From assembly GCF_019075875.1 (NCBI RefSeq), contig NZ_JAHOOZ010000004.1:207061-271060 (forward strand): a DNA stretch of 64,000 bases, written 5' to 3'. Shown here piece after piece: positions 54,226-61,681 of the stretch (positions are counted from its first letter, which is position 1; every line of letters starts with the position of its first letter). Both the position numbers and the translations under genes were made by a program. This DNA is from Novosphingobium sp. G106 (GTDB lineage: Bacteria; Pseudomonadota; Alphaproteobacteria; Sphingomonadales; Sphingomonadaceae). The notes under the pieces were generated by a model, which worked only from the letters and a program-made list of their open reading frames with translations, was not told where the DNA came from and did no database searches.

Positions 54226-56348
54226 GGGGGAGATCGCGAAGCGGTTCGCTCGTTCACGGAAGGGAGCCGGGCTAGCGCTTCCTCAATACGGGGCTCGGCT
54301 TCGGATGCTCCCTCCTCCCGCGGCCGCCAGAGGATGCCCTCCTGCTCCAGGTCGACCAGGCGCATTTCGCCATCGCGCAGTTTGGCCTCGGCGCCGTCAC
54401 GGCCTCCGCCCTCTTCGGCCGGCTCATCGTCATCCTCATCGCCGTCATCGGGTGAAGGCGCGATGACCGACGGCAGTGGAGCCGGTTCGAACCCCTCGGC
54501 GATCGACGGGTAATGGACGTAATCCATCTTGATGTGCGCCGACGGGAAGCGCTCAGGGAAGCGGACATACCCGTGAAGGTTCATCAGGCTGGTGAAGTCG
54601 TCGGCGATGACCAGTGCCTCCTCCTTGGTCGTCGGCGAGATCGTCGAAGCATCGCGGGTCTGGTGCGCGCCGTAGGAATAGGCCTCATCCATCGTGCGCA
54701 CCTTCTGGAATCCGATGAGCTTCGAGCACTCCTCGGCAGTGTCGCGGTCGCTGGTCCTGAGGATCAATTTCGAACCCGTCAGGCTGATGATGTTGCGCGC
54801 GCCGTTCTCGCCGTAGACTTCGCGAAGCCCCGCGAAACTGTGCACGCCGAGCACGAAAGCGCCGCCGTAGCTGCGCGCGGTTTGCAAGCCCCGAGTGAGC
54901 GCTGGGAGCTGATGGAGCGCGCCGAGTTCGTCGAACACGAACCAAGTCCGCAAGGTCCGCGTGTGCTTCAGCGTCATCATCGTATTGATGGCGATGTTCA
55001 TCCACAGCGTGAGCAGCGGACGGGTCATGTCGAGATGCACGTACTGCGCCGTGATGAAGAGGATTGAGCCCGCCTTTTCCTCACGCCGGATCCAGTCGCG
55101 GATCGAAAACGGCGAGCCGTTCTCGGGCAGGAAGCGCAGCGCTTCGCCGTGGGCATTGAGCACGGCGCGGATCGACTGCGCCATGCGCGCCGCGTCGGGA
55201 GAAGTCAGCGGATCGGCGACGGTACCCTTGAGCCGTGCGTAGATCCGCTTGAGGCTGGCTTTCAATAATTCGTCCGACAGCGCCTTGTTGGTCCCGAGGC
55301 CCTGCGCCTTCAATTTGACGCACATCTCGACGAAAAGCATGCGCCCCGCCTTCTCCCAGAAGCCGCCATCGCTGCCATGCTCGGGCGGGATCAGGGCGGA
55401 GGCGGCCGATACGAATTCGCTCTGGGTGTCGCAGTCGTTGAACACCGACCAGGTTTCGCAGCGGGCGTCATTTAGGTTGAGAACGTGGTCGCGCTCGGGC
55501 TCGTAGAACGCCTCCATGTAGTGGCCGGTTAGATCGAAAATGACGCAGCTGTCGCCGCGCTCGATCGCCTGTTTAACGAGCCCGCGAAGCGCCGTGGTCT
55601 TGCCCGAACCCGTCGTGCCGATGACCATCGCATGGCTCTGTTCGTGCCCGAGAGGAAAGGGCAGCGTGCCGAACGAATAGGACGGCACGAGGCCATATTT
55701 CTTCCGGTCGATCCACGGCAGCGCCATGGCTTCAGCGACGCTCAGATCAGGGCAATTGTCATGCGCGCGCTCGCGCAGCCGCGCCGCATTGTGGCGCTCG
55801 ATCATGCGCCTGAGATCATCGCTCTCGACGAGCTCGACGCCGCGTTCGTGATGATCGGCGAGGATCGCCTCGCCGCGGTGGCGTGCCCATTTGACGAACC
55901 ACAATGTGAAGGGTCCGGTCAGCGCAGAGGCGAACAGGAAGCTGCCGATCAGCGAGCGGATGAGCTTGGCCCAGGCAATCTCGACGTCGGCAATATAGGG
56001 CACGTATCCCATATAGGTGTGGAGCACGGCGCCGCTTTTCAGCGTCACGTTTACGGGCTTCATATCCGAGAGCCCGATATAGTCCCAGGCGCCGGCGAGC
56101 GCCTTCATGCTGATCATCTGGAACTCGTAATTGTCGAGCACGACAGTGAGGCGCGCCCACAGGATCAGCGCGAATAGACCGGCCCAGACGAAGAACGGTA
56201 CGCGCGCACCGCGCAGCCACATCGACCACTGATGACCGATGAGCTGCGAGCCGCGGGTGAAGTGGCCTGCATTGCGTTTGGCATCGCCGTGCCCCGACCA
56301 GGGCCTGGGATTGCGCGGCCTCGGATTACTGGTCCGTTCATTTGCCAT
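54198..56348 (-). CDS. traD: TraD, coupling protein (VirD4-like), probably frameshifted near its end
   Basis: 716 residues as read, from ATG 56348. Two membrane helices (VPFFVWAGLFALILWARLTV and IRSLIGSFLFASALTGPFTLWFV) are followed by the ATPase: Walker A IGTTGSGKTTALRG (about 244) and Walker B TWFVFDELGALHQLP (about 470), then GVHSFAGLREVYGENGARNI. It carries the relaxosome to the secretion channel. The reading frame ends abruptly after ERTASRSPPAGSARELR, while an open frame continues to 53891. An indel in the G-run at 54226-54230 restores an 817-residue protein that ends in an overlap with traI. Confidence 0.94.
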   Translation of the reverse strand: MANERTSNPRPRNPRPWSGHGDAKRNAGHFTRGSQLIGHQWSMWLRGARVPFFVWAGLFALILWARLTVVLDNYEFQMISMKALAGAWDYIGLSDMKPVNVTLKSGAVLHTYMGYVPYIADVEIAWAKLIRSLIGSFLFASALTGPFTLWFVKWARHRGEAILADHHERGVELVESDDLRRMIERHNAARLRERAHDNCPDLSVAEAMALPWIDRKKYGLVPSYSFGTLPFPLGHEQSHAMVIGTTGSGKTTALRGLVKQAIERGDSCVIFDLTGHYMEAFYEPERDHVLNLNDARCETWSVFNDCDTQSEFVSAASALIPPEHGSDGGFWEKAGRMLFVEMCVKLKAQGLGTNKALSDELLKASLKRIYARLKGTVADPLTSPDAARMAQSIRAVLNAHGEALRFLPENGSPFSIRDWIRREEKAGSILFITAQYVHLDMTRPLLTLWMNIAINTMMTLKHTRTLRTWFVFDELGALHQLPALTRGLQTARSYGGAFVLGVHSFAGLREVYGENGARNIISLTGSKLILRTSDRDTAEECSKLIGFQKVRTMDEAYSYGAHQTRDASTISPTTKEEALVIADDFTSLMNLHGYVRFPERFPSAHIKMDYVHYPSIAEGFEPAPLPSVIAPSPDDGDEDDDEPAEEGGGRDGAEAKLRDGEMRLVDLEQEGILWRPREEGASEAEPRIEEALARLPSVNERTASRSPPAGSARELR

Positions 56349-56619
56349 GGAACTTCTCCATGCGCTCGTCGACGGCATCGAGGATCTTGTCGCGCAGATC
56401 GGGAAACTGCAGGCGCACCAGCTGGTCGAGCACGAGCTGGTTGAACTCGCTGAGTTCGGCGAGCCGCTGCAGGTTCGCCGCCTTGCCCGCATGGAAATCG
56501 AGGTATTGCACGACGGCCGCACGAATGTGCTCGGCCTTGGTGACGCCGGTCCCGGCGGAGAATTCCGTCAGGCGTTCGAGAACGTCCTCGGGAAATTTCA
56601 GTGAATAAAGTACAGCCAT
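56338..56619 (-). CDS. Ribbon-helix-helix-like accessory protein upstream of traD
   Basis: 93 residues from ATG 56619. The start AVLYSLKFPEDVLERLTEFSAGTGVTKAEHIRAAVVQYLDF has the strand-helix-helix shape of RHH DNA-binding proteins such as TraY or TraM-type accessory factors; the rest is a helical pair. Overlaps the traD start by 11 bp. Candidate relaxosome or traDI regulator binding the iterons at 56735-56854. Confidence 0.75.
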   Translation of the reverse strand: MAVLYSLKFPEDVLERLTEFSAGTGVTKAEHIRAAVVQYLDFHAGKAANLQRLAELSEFNQLVLDQLVRLQFPDLRDKILDAVDERMEKFHGK

Positions 56620-57111
56620 TTGCCTCACCGCTGGGGGCGGGTCGAGGCGGGTACTTCGCAAGGCAAAAGCGAGTTCGAACTACCTAGCCAAAGGGCTCCA
56701 ATTGTCAAGCCGGAGCGATCGCCCAAAGACTGGCGTTTGCGATCTTACGACGGCTTTTGTCGCCGCATAGCGCCGTAATACAGGCCATAAACTGGTTTGC
56801 GATAATATATCTAGGACGCTCATTGGATCGCAAACCCCATGTTTGCGATATTAGGACCGACCAAATCCCCGATATTGCTTGGCAAAGGGCTATCCTGGCT
56901 CCGCGCCACCGGTGCATACGGTGTGCTGACCTTATAGGGTCACTCCCCCATGGATGACCCTTGACCGATCTGGCGCCGAGATCACCGGGCGTGGCCCTTC
57001 CTCGGGCTCCGGTAGGGCTCCTTGCCCGCTTCGGGCTGGAGAGTGCGGCTCTGGAACTCTGTTTCTATTTGGCTACCACTGCGCCGGTCAGACGAAAACT
57101 GGAGTGAAGAC
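56620..57111. other. 490-bp control region between traD operon and a divergent gene
   Basis: No gene. It is locally A/T-rich around 56795-56855 and holds the GTTTGCGAT iterons listed separately, then CACCGGTG (palindrome, 56907-56914) and a GC-rich stretch. Both flanking genes point away from it, so it should carry their promoters; it is also a good place for oriT. Confidence 0.55.
56735..56854. repeat. GTTTGCGAT iterons upstream of traD
   Basis: GTTTGCGAT occurs at 56735, 56795 and 56841 on the plus strand, followed by CTTA, AATA and ATTA, and inverted as ATCGCAAAC at 56827-56835. Spacing is irregular (60 and 46 bp between direct copies). The middle copy is next to AATATATC. Iterated sites like this usually bind a dimeric regulator or a relaxosome protein. 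Confidence 0.7.
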
Positions 57112-57375
57112 GTGGCAAGGCCCAAAAAAGTTGGAAACGATCTGCCCTCGATTTGCGCGCAGCGCGAGAAGCTCGAAGCGCAGCTTGCGGAATTGGCGGC
57201 GCGGGAAAAGGAAGCGCTTGAGGCGGCGCGCGATGCGGGCCGCCCGGTGCTGCTCGGTGCGCTGTGCAAGGTCAAGATCGGCGAGATGAACCGGCAGGAC
57301 GCGAAAGCGATTGCCGCCGCAATCGGCAAGCTGGGCGGCGCGCAGGCGGCGAAATTACTGGCGGCCAAAGCCTAG
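57112..57375 (+). CDS. Small TraD-type conjugal accessory protein
   Basis: 87 residues from GTG 57112, GGAG nine bases before. A basic start (ARPKKVGNDLP) is followed by a coiled coil (QREKLEAQLAELAAREKEALEAARDAG) and ALCKVKIGEMNRQDAKAIAAAIGKLGG, the pattern of the small TraC/TraD proteins near oriT in alphaproteobacterial plasmids. Probably DNA processing. A strong terminator follows. Confidence 0.7.
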   Translation: MARPKKVGNDLPSICAQREKLEAQLAELAAREKEALEAARDAGRPVLLGALCKVKIGEMNRQDAKAIAAAIGKLGGAQAAKLLAAKA

Positions 57376-57420
57376 CCGGTCGAACGCGATTGATCGCGGA
57401 CACCGAACGCGAAAACACCT

Positions 57421-57461
57421 GCGGCCCGGCGCGCTTTAGCGTGCCGGGCCGCGCGATTTTT
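57421..57461 (+). terminator. Rho-independent terminator
   Basis: GCGGCCCGGC (57421-57430) pairs with GCCGGGCCGC (57443-57452), the stem continuing partly into the loop, followed by GCGATTTTT. It ends the 57112 gene. Confidence 0.85.
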
Positions 57462-57495
57462 GCGCTGCATCACGATCGTTTATCGCGGGGGCAAT

Positions 57496-57521
57496 CGCCG
57501 GCCGGACGTGTCCGGCCGGCG
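57496..57521. terminator. GC-rich hairpin before the DUF2493 gene end
   Basis: A 12-bp arm CGCCGGCCGGAC (57496-57507) and its complement (57510-57521) are separated by two bases. It lies 12 bp beyond the stop of the minus-strand gene; no U-run follows, so a terminator role is only likely. Confidence 0.4.
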
Positions 57522-57533
57522 CCGCGCTAGCTC

Positions 57534-58364
57534 TCAGCCGGCCGCTTGGGCTAAGCTCGCAAAATCCCTGTCCCTCATGATGGTGACAGGCACGCCGGCG
57601 TCGCGGCAACGCTCGGCCAAATTGACCTGCAGGCCGCTGCCTTCACAGATGATCGCCTCGACGGGGGCGAGGCGAACAAGCATCTTGTTGCGATCGAAAC
57701 CGGCGCGGTTGCCGAGGCTGCGATTGAGCCGAAAGTTCACGGTGGGCACGCCCCGCGCGGCGGCCCATGCGGCGGCGATTGCGTCGGTGCCGCTGCGCTG
57801 CGCGGTGGTGACAAGCGTCATCGATGGGACGCGCGCCCGGATGCAATCGAGCCGGGTCCAGATCGGTTCATGATGCTGCCAGCCTGCCCCGCCCGATACG
57901 ACGACGACGGGCCCGGTGGGCGCATGGGCTTCGCGGCGCGATGCTGCGCGCGCGGCGAGAAAGTCCCGCGCTTCGATCTGCGAGGCGATCAGCGATTTGG
58001 AGGTGCGGCTGCCATAGACGGCTGACCAAGGCTGGCCGGTTTCGACGCGGTAAACCTCGGCGGCATGATCGCGCATGCATTCCAAGGCGGCGAGCGCTTC
58101 GTGCAGCGATTGGCAATGACGCTGCTTTTCCTCGACTTCGAGCGCGTGGATTTCTGAAGGGTCATTGATCCGGGCCAGCTCGCCAAGTTCGCGCGCGGCG
58201 CTGTCCTCTTCGCGCGCGATTTGCTGCGCCACCTTGTGGAAGGAGTTGACCATTCCCCAAGCAACGCGCGCCGCCATGGGGGCGAGGCGGGTATCGCAAA
58301 ACAGGGCGAACAGATCGCCGACCATCTGCTCGACGCAGCCGCGCGCGGCCTCGCTATCCGGCAT
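57534..58364 (-). CDS. DUF2493/SLOG-like plasmid protein, probably frameshifted at its start
   Basis: 276 residues from ATG 58364: a helical first half (GCVEQMVGDLFALFCDTRLAP, EVYRVETGQPWSAVYGSR) and a C-terminal Rossmann-like SLOG domain (MTLVTTAQRSGTDAIAAAWAAARGVPTVNF, then EAIICEGSGLQVNLAERCRDAGVPV). Open in-frame sequence continues upstream (DFAEHYASLTSADTFGQAF) for 38 codons. A better start is ATG 58503 with AAGGG upstream, in another frame; one G fewer in 58479-58483 joins them. Common on sphingomonad and rhizobial plasmids; function unknown, nucleotide binding likely. Confidence 0.85.
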   Translation of the reverse strand: MPDSEAARGCVEQMVGDLFALFCDTRLAPMAARVAWGMVNSFHKVAQQIAREEDSAARELGELARINDPSEIHALEVEEKQRHCQSLHEALAALECMRDHAAEVYRVETGQPWSAVYGSRTSKSLIASQIEARDFLAARAASRREAHAPTGPVVVVSGGAGWQHHEPIWTRLDCIRARVPSMTLVTTAQRSGTDAIAAAWAAARGVPTVNFRLNRSLGNRAGFDRNKMLVRLAPVEAIICEGSGLQVNLAERCRDAGVPVTIMRDRDFASLAQAAG

Positions 58365-58503
58365 ATCGGCGGCGGTCGGTTCCTCGTGGTGGGAAAGCTG
58401 GCTCGCCTCGATTTCTGCGGTGAATGCCTGGCCGAAAGTGTCGGCGCTGGTAAGGCTCGCATAGTGTTCGGCGAAGTCGGGGGAAATTCGAAAAGCTGCG
58501 CAT
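58365..58503 (-). other. Likely 5' end of the DUF2493 gene, split by an indel
   Basis: ATG 58503 (AAGGG about eight bases upstream) reads MRSFSNFP, then one base short of the G-run 58479-58483 the frame of the main gene opens as DFAEHYASLTSADTFGQAF, EIEASQLSHHEEPTAAD and joins at 58364. Confidence 0.6.
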
Positions 58504-58572
58504 GGGGTTGCCCTTGTCTGGCAAGGTCCGCACCGATTATAAGAGGCGGACCAACGTTAGCCGAGTTTGGTA

Positions 58573-58601
58573 GAGGCGGGGAGATTGACCCTCCCCGCCT
58601 C
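58573..58601. terminator. Terminator-like hairpin between DUF736 and DUF2493 genes
   Basis: GAGGCGGGGAG (58573-58583) and CTCCCCGCCTC (58591-58601) form a perfect 11-bp stem with a 7-base loop. No U-run on the minus strand, so it could instead be an attenuator or mRNA stabiliser. Confidence 0.5.
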
Positions 58602-58609
58602 GTCTCCAT

Positions 58610-59059
58610 TCAGTTCGGGAAACCGGCGAAAGGATCGGTTTCGATCTCGCGGCCGGTAGTGCTTTCCCCGAGGCCATCGCCCTCGCTTTCGCCCTCGTCC
58701 CCATGTACCGGCGCGGCCTGTCCGAAGTCCTGCCGCGCACGGCGACGGGTCCACGATACATTGTAGCCGCCTTCGGGGCCGGAGTTGCCGAACAGGGCAA
58801 CATCGAGCGGCTTATCCATCTTGGGATCGTCAATGCGGCCCTGATAGAAAACCTCCCCCGTGGTGCGCGCCGTCTGCTCGAACAGAGCCCCGACCCGAAC
58901 CCAGCTATTTCCGCTGCGCGCCATGATCTCGTACTTGGGCGCGCGGGGGTTGTTGCTCTCGACGGGCGAGAGACCAATCACATTGTTGAAGGCGAGGCAT
59001 TCGATCTTGCCGATCAGAGCGCCATTTGCATTCGGACGAACATAACCAATGTTAGCCAT
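58610..59059 (-). CDS. DUF736 protein
   Basis: 149 residues from ATG 59059. The DUF736 core runs ANIGYVRPNANGALIGKIECLAFNNVIGLSPVESNNPRAPKYEIMARSGNSWVRVGALFEQT, a small beta-rich fold. The C-terminal 50 residues are acidic and low-complexity. Usual companion of DUF2493 and relaxase genes on alphaproteobacterial plasmids; function unknown. Confidence 0.88.
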   Translation of the reverse strand: MANIGYVRPNANGALIGKIECLAFNNVIGLSPVESNNPRAPKYEIMARSGNSWVRVGALFEQTARTTGEVFYQGRIDDPKMDKPLDVALFGNSGPEGGYNVSWTRRRARQDFGQAAPVHGDEGESEGDGLGESTTGREIETDPFAGFPN

Positions 59060-59824
59060 GATATTCACTTTCCAGATACTAGGGCGGTGCCCGTTTGACT
59101 TGCCAAGCGGCGTTTCCGTCTTGACCATTACTTAATAGCGCCGCCCTCAAATTGGGTCTATCTCATTGATTTCTTGACAGATTTGCCCATCATCTCTGGT
59201 GAGCCGGAGCATCAAAATGCGTGCGGTAGCGCGCAAACAAGCCACGCATGGCCGCAAGGCCATTCCGCCCTGGTGCGGACAAGCGAAACGCCTGCCCGCT
59301 TGTCCATCACCTCCGGAGCCGCCGTCGCAGTCCCCAAGGAGCACGTGCGGGATGAGCGAAGTCAAAAGACGTCGCGCTGAGCCCTAGGGGAGCTAGCCCA
59401 TCCCCCGCCGGCCGTCCGCCAAAGCGGACGAAAGCCGGCCGGCGGGGGATGGGCTAGCGGACCTTGGGCTGAGGCAGCTTTTGACTTTGCGCCCGCACGT
59501 GCGACGCCGGGAGACTGCGATGGCGGCGTAGGAGGGGATGGATAAGCCTGCGCGCGCCCACACGCGGAGCCGGACGTCCTCGTCCGGCGGAGCCCCTTCC
59601 CCCTTCCCTCATGCGTTCGTGACCCGAATGGGCGAAGACAGACCGCAGGGCTGGCTTCGTGAGCTTAGGTCGGGGTCGGCCGCATGGCCGGCGCCGGCCT
59701 TAGCGAATAGAGCGCGGTCCCGGCCGGCGCAGCCGGGCGGGAGAGGCCATCCCTCTCCCTTACCCGCGCTTGCCAGACCAGATGCCGCGAACCATGTTGT
59801 ATTCGAATGGTTGGAGACCGGGCC
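59060..59824. other. 760-bp gap with a long nested inverted repeat
   Basis: No convincing gene. Several short frames on both strands lack any recognised product. The stretch contains the nested palindrome at 59341-59502 and further GC-rich short repeats (59560-59760). Confidence 0.6.
59341..59502. repeat. 162-bp nested inverted repeat
   Basis: Arms pair in four blocks from outside in: GCACGTGCGGG (59341-59351) with 59492-59502; GTCAAAAG (59361-59368) with 59478-59485; CTGAGCCC-type (59377-59384) with GGGCTGAG (59466-59473); a perfect 23-bp arm starting GCTAGCCCATCCCCCGCC (59392-59414) with 59436-59458. The tip is GTCCGC/GCGGAC (59414-59419/59424-59429). Confidence 0.85.
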
Positions 59825-60019
59825 ATGCCAACGCAAAACGAACCGCCTGCCAGGCGTGAGGCCACTGGCATGACGACGAAGGGCCGCGCTTCCCTGCGGG
59901 CGACCATCCGTCATGTGCAAACCCGCAACGCGGATGTCGATCTGGATGAGCTCCAAAGCCTCATCGATGAGGAAGTGGCTCAAGCGCGCACATCGTTCTG
60001 GACACAGACCCGCAAATAA
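59825..60019 (+). CDS. Small hypothetical protein
   Basis: 64 residues, GGAGACC upstream of ATG 59825. Basic N-terminus (MPTQNEPPARREATGMTTKGR) and helix IRHVQTRNADVDLDELQSLIDEEVAQAR. The opening resembles that of the next antitoxin (MPTAPGTTAKRKATGIMTKAR), suggesting a duplicated start. No family known. Confidence 0.55.
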   Translation: MPTQNEPPARREATGMTTKGRASLRATIRHVQTRNADVDLDELQSLIDEEVAQARTSFWTQTRK

Positions 60020-60070
60020 CCGGAGGCACGTGGACATCGGTCAAGCGGCTCCTTGCCAAGCCGGGCACAC

Positions 60071-60111
60071 TGTCCCATATTATGTCCACAAATCGTCCGA
60101 GCAATGGGACA
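60071..60111 (+). promoter_or_regulatory. Possible operator of the second Xre/RES pair
   Basis: TGTCCCAT (60071-60078) and ATGGGACA (60104-60111) form an 8-bp inverted repeat ending at the antitoxin ATG. Likely autoregulatory site. Confidence 0.5.
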
Positions 60112-60572
60112 TGCCAACTGCCCCCGGAACCACTGCCAAGCGTAAGGCGACCGGCATCATGACCAAGGCCCGCACTCGCGCCGCGAAAGCGCCGCCTCAA
60201 GCAATGGCGGCCGGTGCGGCTTTCGTAACCCACTTCATCGACAAGAGCGGCATCGTCGATGTCGACCAGGTCGCCGATACGTTCCGCATGACGAAGAACC
60301 AGTTGGCCGAGACAGTTGGCCTCGGCGTCGCCACCATGAGCAAGGCCGAGCGGCGGACCGCACCCCGGACGCAGTCCCGCGTTCGCGAGATGCTCGAGAT
60401 CCTCTCGCGCATTCGCGAATGGGCTGGCGGCGAGACCCAGGCGATGGCCTGGTACCGCGCGCAGCCGATCCCGGCGCTCGATGGTCGAACCCCGGAGGCG
60501 CTGGTCAAGGCCGGGGAAGCGGGCGCGGTCCGCGACTATCTCGATCATCTGGCGCTGGGCGGCTTTGCTTGA
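60111..60572 (+). CDS. Xre/MbcA/ParS-type antitoxin
   Basis: 153 residues. After a basic leader, a helix-turn-helix (VDVDQVADTFRMTKNQLAETVGLGVATMSKAER) precedes the DUF2384 toxin-binding region (REMLEILSRIREWAGGETQAMAWYRAQPIPALDGRTPEALVKAGEAGAVRDYLDHLALGG), the canonical antitoxin of RES toxins. Its stop overlaps the toxin TTG start. Confidence 0.9.
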   Translation: MPTAPGTTAKRKATGIMTKARTRAAKAPPQAMAAGAAFVTHFIDKSGIVDVDQVADTFRMTKNQLAETVGLGVATMSKAERRTAPRTQSRVREMLEILSRIREWAGGETQAMAWYRAQPIPALDGRTPEALVKAGEAGAVRDYLDHLALGGFA

Positions 60573-61084
60573 GATTTGCTCACAGGTGCTACCGCGGCCA
60601 CGATCCGATGTGGTCGTTCTCGCCGCTGTCGGGAGATGGCGCGGCCAAGACCGGCGGCCGCTTCAACCGCAGGGGTGAGCCCACACTCTACCTCTCGCTC
60701 GACATCATGACGTCGTTTGCCGAATGCACGCAGGGGCTGACCCAGCGCCTGCACCCGCTGACCATGTGCGAATACGACGTCGACTGCGAGCCCGTTGCGG
60801 ACCTGCGCACCGATGATGGCCGATCAGCGCACGGCGTATCGCTCGAAGATCTCGCCTGCCCATGGCTGCGCTATCAGCGCAGCGGACGCGACGCGCCCTC
60901 GTGGCTCGTTGCCGATCGACTCAAAGCCGAAGGCTTTGCTGGGCTGATAGCGCCCAGTTTCGCGCCCGGCGCAACCGCAGATAACCAAAACCTCATCCTT
61001 TGGAGCTGGGGACCGGACCTTCCGACCCGCGTTATCGTGTTCGATCCGGGCGGACGCCTGCCAAAAGACCAGTTATCCTGGTAG
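60569..61084 (+). CDS. RES-domain toxin, second copy
   Basis: 171 residues from TTG 60569, overlapping the antitoxin stop (TTGA). RES features: LRFAHRCYRGHDPMWSFSPLSGDGAAKTGGRFNRRGEPTLYLS and SFAECTQG, with later DNQNLILWSW. It is longer than and clearly different from the RES toxin at 20846. In-frame sequence before 60569 lies inside the antitoxin gene and is not used. Probable NAD+-depleting toxin. Confidence 0.87.
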   Translation: MRFAHRCYRGHDPMWSFSPLSGDGAAKTGGRFNRRGEPTLYLSLDIMTSFAECTQGLTQRLHPLTMCEYDVDCEPVADLRTDDGRSAHGVSLEDLACPWLRYQRSGRDAPSWLVADRLKAEGFAGLIAPSFAPGATADNQNLILWSWGPDLPTRVIVFDPGGRLPKDQLSW

Positions 61085-61183
61085 TAAAAAGTCATTTTGG
61101 ACTTTGATATCAACTCAGCGCCTTGCGGGCCGCCAGCCAATCAATTTATGTATGACGCCGCGATTACTACCAGGGGGATTTCG

Positions 61184-61666
61184 ATGACGATGGAACGCTG
61201 GCTCGACGGCATCGACGTCGATCTAACCTTGCTCGAAACACGTGACGATCCCGACGAGCCATGGACCCGGCGCGCGCTCGCTGGGACCAGCGTCGGCGTA
61301 GATCCGATGGACGCCTATGAAGGCGCGCAAGAGCTGGTCGAAGCGGTCCGCCTGATGGTGGGCGGGAACCTTGAAGGCAAAGCCGGCCTTGCCCGTATCC
61401 TCGGGCGGGATGGCAACGACTATCAGCGCAGCCTCTGGTATGCGGTCGCAGGCCGCGGCGCGCTTTGCGTCGCCGCTGACCTGCACTGGCTCACGGGGAT
61501 CCTCGCGACGCGCGCAGAACTGTGGCTCCGCCGCCGGGGCCAGGACCAAAATGTCGTCAAGCGGCCCGATCCTTACGTGACCGACGGTCCCGAAGGACCT
61601 GTCGGCCAGTTTCAGGCATCCTTCCGGCTCGGCGCGCACTGGGACGGCATCGCCGACCGCCGCTAG
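61184..61666 (+). CDS. Hypothetical plasmid protein
   Basis: 160 residues from ATG 61184 (CCAGGGGGA upstream). Acidic N-terminus (RWLDGIDVDLTLLETRDDPDEPW) and helical body (AYEGAQELVEAVRLMVGGNLEGKAGLARIL). No family recognised. Followed 15 bp later by the DUF1173 gene, likely one operon. Confidence 0.6.
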   Translation: MTMERWLDGIDVDLTLLETRDDPDEPWTRRALAGTSVGVDPMDAYEGAQELVEAVRLMVGGNLEGKAGLARILGRDGNDYQRSLWYAVAGRGALCVAADLHWLTGILATRAELWLRRRGQDQNVVKRPDPYVTDGPEGPVGQFQASFRLGAHWDGIADRR

Positions 61667-61681
61667 AACCGGGCTCTTCCA

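Noticed and set aside
56880..56940. Exact nic site from GGTGTGCTG resemblance to the F plasmid
   Set aside because: The match is too short to claim a nick position; only the wider region is proposed.
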